NCBI GenBank assembly: GCA_024635855.1
Contig: JAGXHZ010000150.1
Location: 1 to 9,041 of the forward strand
Source: Sulfuricurvum sp.
GTDB taxonomy: Bacteria; Campylobacterota; Campylobacteria; Campylobacterales; Sulfurimonadaceae
Reading direction: 5' to 3'
Length of the DNA stretch: 9,041 nucleotides
Position 1 is the first letter of the stretch; every line of letters begins with the position of its first letter. The position numbers and the translations under genes were made by a program. This document shows, in pieces, positions 5,732 through 9,041 of the stretch. The notes below the pieces were generated by a model that saw nothing but the letters and a program-made list of their open reading frames with translations, was not told the origin of the DNA and did not search any database.

Positions 5732-7819
5732 ATGAAAAAAAACACGCTATTAATTACAGGATCGTTGATTTTGACGATTCTTTTTTACCTTTTCTGGTGG
5801 AAAACCCCCTTACTCCCCTATCTCGATTACAAACTTTACGATCGTTTAACCCATACCCTTCCCTCGTCTCAAACTCCCAAATCAACGGTGGTTGTGGAAA
5901 TCGACGATAAAAGTTTAAAAGCATTGGGTCAATGGCCGTGGCCTCGAGTTATCACGGCAAAGCTCATCGATACCATTGCTGATTCTGCTCCATCGGCTAT
6001 CGTACTGGATATGGTTTTTTCTGAAGAGGATCGAACGTCTCCCATTGTACTTCAAAGCTTCTATCACGACGTTTTAGGAATAAAGATAACCATTGACGGA
6101 CTCCCCAAACCCCTGCAAGACAACGATGGGGTTTTATCCGATGCCCTACAGCGATCCCCGATGATCTTACCCGTATTTTCTAATACCCAAAGACAAAGCA
6201 ATGTATGTCTGCTCCCTAGTACCGTAACCTATGAGCGTCACCTTCGAGATGCAAAGCTGACTTCATTGGAGCATTTGGTGTGCAGTTTGCCCCGTTTTCA
6301 GCAACGTTCACAGGGAATCGGGCATATTCATGCAACGGCGGATGGGGATGGGATACTGCGGCGTTTAGCGTTGGTCATGAACCATGAGGATGTATGGATT
6401 CCCTCACTGGGTGTGGCAGCTTCAGCGAATAAAGGAATTTATTTTGATACGGCTTCCCCTTTTTTAGGGGGGATGGCACTAAATCTTAACGGTCATCATT
6501 TCTTTGTTGACCACTACAGTAATGCTTTGCTCTCCTTTTATCCCTTTGATCGATATGAAAAAATTTCGGCAGTCGATGTATTAAACGGCAGTGTGAACCG
6601 TGAGAGATTAAAAGGAAAATACGTATTCATCGGTTCTACGGCTCTTGGTTTGGATAGTATGTACACGATGAGTGACGGTTCGGTTCGTTCGGGTGTCTAT
6701 ATCCATGCGACTATGGTTGAAAATATTTTGAACGGTGATTTGGGAGTTCAGCCCTCTCTCTACCAACCTCTTAATATTATTCTTTCCTTTATCATTGGCG
6801 TATTGCTATTAATGCAAATGATCCGGAAACAGTATCTAAGTGTTGTTATTTTCTATTTTGCCGTCTCTTTATTGGCAGGGATTATCACCGCCCTAGCGTG
6901 GCAGCAGCATCTCTATCTCTCCATCGGCTACCTCATCATCCCATTATCTGCCTACTTATTTATTTTGGCGTTACTGATGTTTTTTATCGATTATCGCAAC
7001 AAGAAGAGATTTATTGATGAACTCAATCGTTCTGCTTTACAAAAACAGCGATTACAAAGCGCTCTGAGTGCCAGTGAAAGTGAAATAGAATATCAAAAAG
7101 CGATGCTGTTTCAGCAATCCAAACTCGCAGCAATGGGTGAGATGATCGACAACATCGCCCATCAATGGCGTCAACCTCTCAATTTGCTCGGAGTCATTAT
7201 CCAACATGCCCAATTTGCGTATCCAAAGGGCAAAGTAGACGAAGACTATATCCGAAAAATGTCTGCCGATTCGATGGAACAAATTCTCTTTATGTCCCAA
7301 ACCATCGACGATTTTCGTAATTTTGTCAAACCGGATAGGCAAAATATCCCTTTTGACTTGAACCAATCGTTGAGAGAATCTTTGCGCCTTCTATCTGGAA
7401 TGTTCAAAGCTAACGGTATTTCTATTGACGTGAATTATTCTAAAGAATCGTTGATTGTTATGGGCTCGCCCAGTGAATTTAAACAAGTGATTATCAACCT
7501 GCTCCAAAATGCCCGCGATGCTCTGCTGGAAAACAATCCAACTAACCCTCTCATTCGTATTCAGCTGCGTGCGGATCAAACCGATGCCGTGATTACACTC
7601 AGAGATAACGGCGGAGGCATTGCGTCAAATATTATTGATAAAATTTTCGAGCCTTATTTTACGACGAAAGAGAATGGTCACGGGAGCGGAATCGGTTTAT
7701 ACATCTCATACGCGATTATACACACGAAGATGGGAGGAGAAATCATGGCTTCAAATGTCGAGAATGGGACGTTATTTACCATTACTCTTCCCTTAGACTC
7801 CCGAGAGGCGATATCCTAA
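5732..7819 (+). CDS. CHASE2-domain sensor histidine kinase
   Basis: The protein is 695 aa from the ATG at 5732; a TTG at 5717 would add only five residues. Domains: TM1 at about 6-23; an extracytoplasmic CHASE2 sensor at about 28-335, with Y-D-R-L near 36-39, V-V-V-E-I-D-D-K-S-L at 53-62 and G-Q-W-P-W-P-R at 66-72; three closely spaced TM helices at about 346-419; a coiled coil at 425-460; a HisKA-like helix with M-I-D-N-I-A-H-Q-W-R-Q-P-L (His477); and an ATPase domain with N-L-L-Q-N-A-R-D-A-L at 589-598, D-N-G-G-G-I at 625-630, F-E-P-Y-F-T-T-K and G-S-G-I-G-L-Y-I. All kinase boxes are intact. CHASE2 followed by three TMs is the family's normal topology. No obvious Shine-Dalgarno precedes the ATG, consistent with coupling to the upstream gene. 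There is no receiver in the operon; the convergent regulator at 7793 is the obvious partner. Its last 27 bases overlap that gene. Confidence 0.95.
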   Translation: MKKNTLLITGSLILTILFYLFWWKTPLLPYLDYKLYDRLTHTLPSSQTPKSTVVVEIDDKSLKALGQWPWPRVITAKLIDTIADSAPSAIVLDMVFSEEDRTSPIVLQSFYHDVLGIKITIDGLPKPLQDNDGVLSDALQRSPMILPVFSNTQRQSNVCLLPSTVTYERHLRDAKLTSLEHLVCSLPRFQQRSQGIGHIHATADGDGILRRLALVMNHEDVWIPSLGVAASANKGIYFDTASPFLGGMALNLNGHHFFVDHYSNALLSFYPFDRYEKISAVDVLNGSVNRERLKGKYVFIGSTALGLDSMYTMSDGSVRSGVYIHATMVENILNGDLGVQPSLYQPLNIILSFIIGVLLLMQMIRKQYLSVVIFYFAVSLLAGIITALAWQQHLYLSIGYLIIPLSAYLFILALLMFFIDYRNKKRFIDELNRSALQKQRLQSALSASESEIEYQKAMLFQQSKLAAMGEMIDNIAHQWRQPLNLLGVIIQHAQFAYPKGKVDEDYIRKMSADSMEQILFMSQTIDDFRNFVKPDRQNIPFDLNQSLRESLRLLSGMFKANGISIDVNYSKESLIVMGSPSEFKQVIINLLQNARDALLENNPTNPLIRIQLRADQTDAVITLRDNGGGIASNIIDKIFEPYFTTKENGHGSGIGLYISYAIIHTKMGGEIMASNVENGTLFTITLPLDSREAIS
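7793..7819. other. Tail-to-tail overlap of the CHASE2 kinase and response regulator genes
   Basis: The kinase stop (TAA at 7817-7819) lies inside the regulator gene and the regulator stop (TAA on minus, 7795-7793) lies inside the kinase gene. There is therefore no room for a terminator between them, and each mRNA must carry sequence antisense to the other if transcription runs on. Confidence 0.9.
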
Positions 7820-8530
7820 TCCATAGATACTCGTAAGGGCATTTTCCGGAAGCTTTTTACGCAGACGCATCATCATTCCTCTGAGACTTTCAGAACTTAT
7901 ATCGATATCATTGAGAAAAAAGTGGTTCAGTATCTCATCGGTACTGCACACTTGCTCAAATTTCAATATTAAAACTTTCATTAAATAGATTTCATATTTA
8001 GTCAAGGAAATAGCCACCTCATCACAAAAGAGTAAATTCTTCTCTTTATCCCAGAAAATGTGTTCATCTAATGCAATAATAGGGGATGGCTTTGTAGGAA
8101 TTTTAGGTACTGAATTTATTTTAGAAGAAACCCAATAGAGTGTGTCTAGCATCTGTTGGTATTGAATCGGCTTCGTGATGAACTGAGCCACTCCTAGATT
8201 AATCAGTCGAATAAGATATTCGACTTCAGTGTGCGCTGAGATGATAACGATGGGTTGATCTTTACGTAAAGCATACAAATGTGTTGTGAGTTGGACTCCA
8301 TCCATTCGAGGCATTTGAATATCAGAGATCACTAAATCGTAGTAAGTATTTTTTACTTCATGGTGGTGTTTGAATTTTTCAAGAGCATCAACACCATCCG
8401 TTGCAAAATCAACACGGTAAAAATATTCTTCGAGTATTTCAACCGTCCGTATCCGCACTAAAGCATCATCTTCAACAAACAAAACAGACAAGTTTTTCAT
8501 TTGCTCATACATGTTTTTCATATCAACCAT
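7793..8530 (-). CDS. OmpR-type response regulator, likely partner of the CHASE2 kinase
   Basis: The protein is 245 aa from the first ATG. The receiver at about 13-135 shows the acidic pocket E20-D21-D22, phospho-acceptor Asp70 (V-I-S-D-I-Q-M-P-R-M-D-G), Ser98 and Lys120 in I-T-K-P-I. A proline-rich linker lies at 141-150. A winged-helix domain spans about 152-243 with L-T-K-Y-E at 176-180 and the ending S-I-Y-G-L-G-Y-R-L. The strong GGGGAGGAA abuts the first ATG, so the true start may be the ATG at 8521 (three codons in), where the spacing is about eleven bases. It lies 33 bases downstream of feoB on the same strand and may be read from that transcript. Its 3' end overlaps the CHASE2 kinase gene tail to tail. 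Confidence 0.93.
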   Translation of the reverse strand: MVDMKNMYEQMKNLSVLFVEDDALVRIRTVEILEEYFYRVDFATDGVDALEKFKHHHEVKNTYYDLVISDIQMPRMDGVQLTTHLYALRKDQPIVIISAHTEVEYLIRLINLGVAQFITKPIQYQQMLDTLYWVSSKINSVPKIPTKPSPIIALDEHIFWDKEKNLLFCDEVAISLTKYEIYLMKVLILKFEQVCSTDEILNHFFLNDIDISSESLRGMMMRLRKKLPENALTSIYGLGYRLSGV

Positions 8531-8563
8531 TTCCTCCCCTTTTTTGACAATAATCCATTTTTC

Positions 8564-9041
8564 CTAACTCACCCACAACGTCAAATGATACGCTATATAC
8601 GCGAGGAAATATGCGACTATCGTCGTAAAAGCAAAGAGATAGAAAAAATATTTAATCCCTCCTGCTTCACGGGTGAAGACAACCGATGCCGCCAAACATG
8701 GCAAATAGGTCATAATGACGACGATAAATGCCACTGCCGAAGCCAGCGGTATTTGAGAACTGATCGCTGAGATAAGCGAATGATCCTCTTCGCCGGCATC
8801 GCTTCCCAGTGAATACAAAACCCCCATCGTCGAGACGACAACCTCTTTGGCTGCTAATCCTGTTTGGAGAGCTACTGCCATTTTCCAATCAAATCCAAGC
8901 GGTTCAAATACCGGCTGAATCGTATGACCGATCACTCCGAGAAAGCTTTGCTCCAGTTGTGCTTCAGCAAGCTTGTTTTCGAGTGTTTTTGCTTCCTCTT
9001 GCGAGGTTGCCGCTTCGATTTTAGTTGCATAAAGTGTATCC
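8564..9041 (-). CDS. feoB: Ferrous iron transport protein B, C-terminal part (5' end beyond the window)
   Basis: About 158 residues are present, open to the right edge. FeoB is the inner-membrane GTP-dependent Fe(II) transporter; only the C-terminal permease half is seen here. A charged Ala/Glu-rich segment (E-A-A-T-S-Q-E-E-A-K) is followed by the conserved I-G-H-T-I-Q-P-V-F-E-P-L-G-F-D-W-K and T-G-L-A-A-K-E-V-V-V-S-T, the Gate-type core. Two terminal membrane helices follow, with the conserved cysteine in T-Y-L-P-C-L-A. A GTG at 8935-8933 could look like a start, but the frame continues upstream with family-like sequence, so it is internal. The response regulator follows after 33 bases. Identification is firm. 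Confidence 0.95.
   Translation of the reverse strand, partial: DTLYATKIEAATSQEEAKTLENKLAEAQLEQSFLGVIGHTIQPVFEPLGFDWKMAVALQTGLAAKEVVVSTMGVLYSLGSDAGEEDHSLISAISSQIPLASAVAFIVVIMTYLPCLAASVVFTREAGGIKYFFYLFAFTTIVAYFLAYIAYHLTLWVS

Noticed and set aside
8564..8935. A separate 123-aa gene starting at the GTG at 8935
   Set aside because: The frame is open to the window edge and the upstream residues fit FeoB, so this is an internal Val codon of feoB.

Overview
The window looks like a chromosomal segment of a free-living member of the Campylobacterota (epsilonproteobacteria), most like the Sulfuricurvum/Sulfurimonas group. This is inferred from the style of the proteins (an ArsRS-like two-component pair, the H-Q-W-R-Q-P-L type of histidine kinase, the SurE and FeoB sequences), from the moderately AT-rich base composition and from the dense packing of genes with 4-base ATGA overlaps. 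No rRNA, tRNA, CRISPR array or complete insertion sequence is visible.

Layout, left to right. (1) 1-632, minus: surE, truncated by the window edge. (2) About 633-2665: an accessory island of roughly 2 kb with visibly AT-richer sequence. It holds two tiny stop-start-coupled ORFs, a DUF3800-like putative RNase-H-fold protein (813-1535) and a DUF4349-like coiled-coil lipoprotein (1532-2296). A 369-base non-coding stretch follows, with an 18-bp perfect inverted repeat and the C-terminal remnant of a HepT/HEPN toxin. (3) 2666-4614, minus: an OmpR-class response regulator followed by its histidine kinase, overlapping by ATGA. (4) 4615-4705: a divergent intergenic region. (5) 4706-7819, plus: a tight three-gene operon of a FecR-domain protein, an OmpA-like peptidoglycan-binding protein and a CHASE2 sensor histidine kinase. 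(6) 7793-8530, minus: a second OmpR-type response regulator whose 3' end overlaps the CHASE2 kinase by 27 bases. (7) 8564-9041, minus: the C-terminal part of feoB.

The main structural observation is a 40-base near-perfect direct repeat (38/40) at 621-660 and 2651-2690. It consists of the last seven codons of the histidine kinase gene joined to the first codons of surE. The kinase gene and surE were therefore probably adjacent, and the island inserted at, or was recombined into, their junction, leaving the junction duplicated. The copy next to surE is intact. The copy next to the kinase keeps only a decayed surE start.

Functionally the window is mostly signalling and envelope sensing: one complete linked two-component pair, and one kinase-regulator pair arranged tail to tail with two small envelope proteins in the kinase operon. 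The DUF4349-DUF3800 pair, sitting beside toxin-antitoxin debris in a junction-duplicated island, is the best candidate for an undescribed accessory (possibly defence or stress) system, but no function can be assigned from sequence alone.
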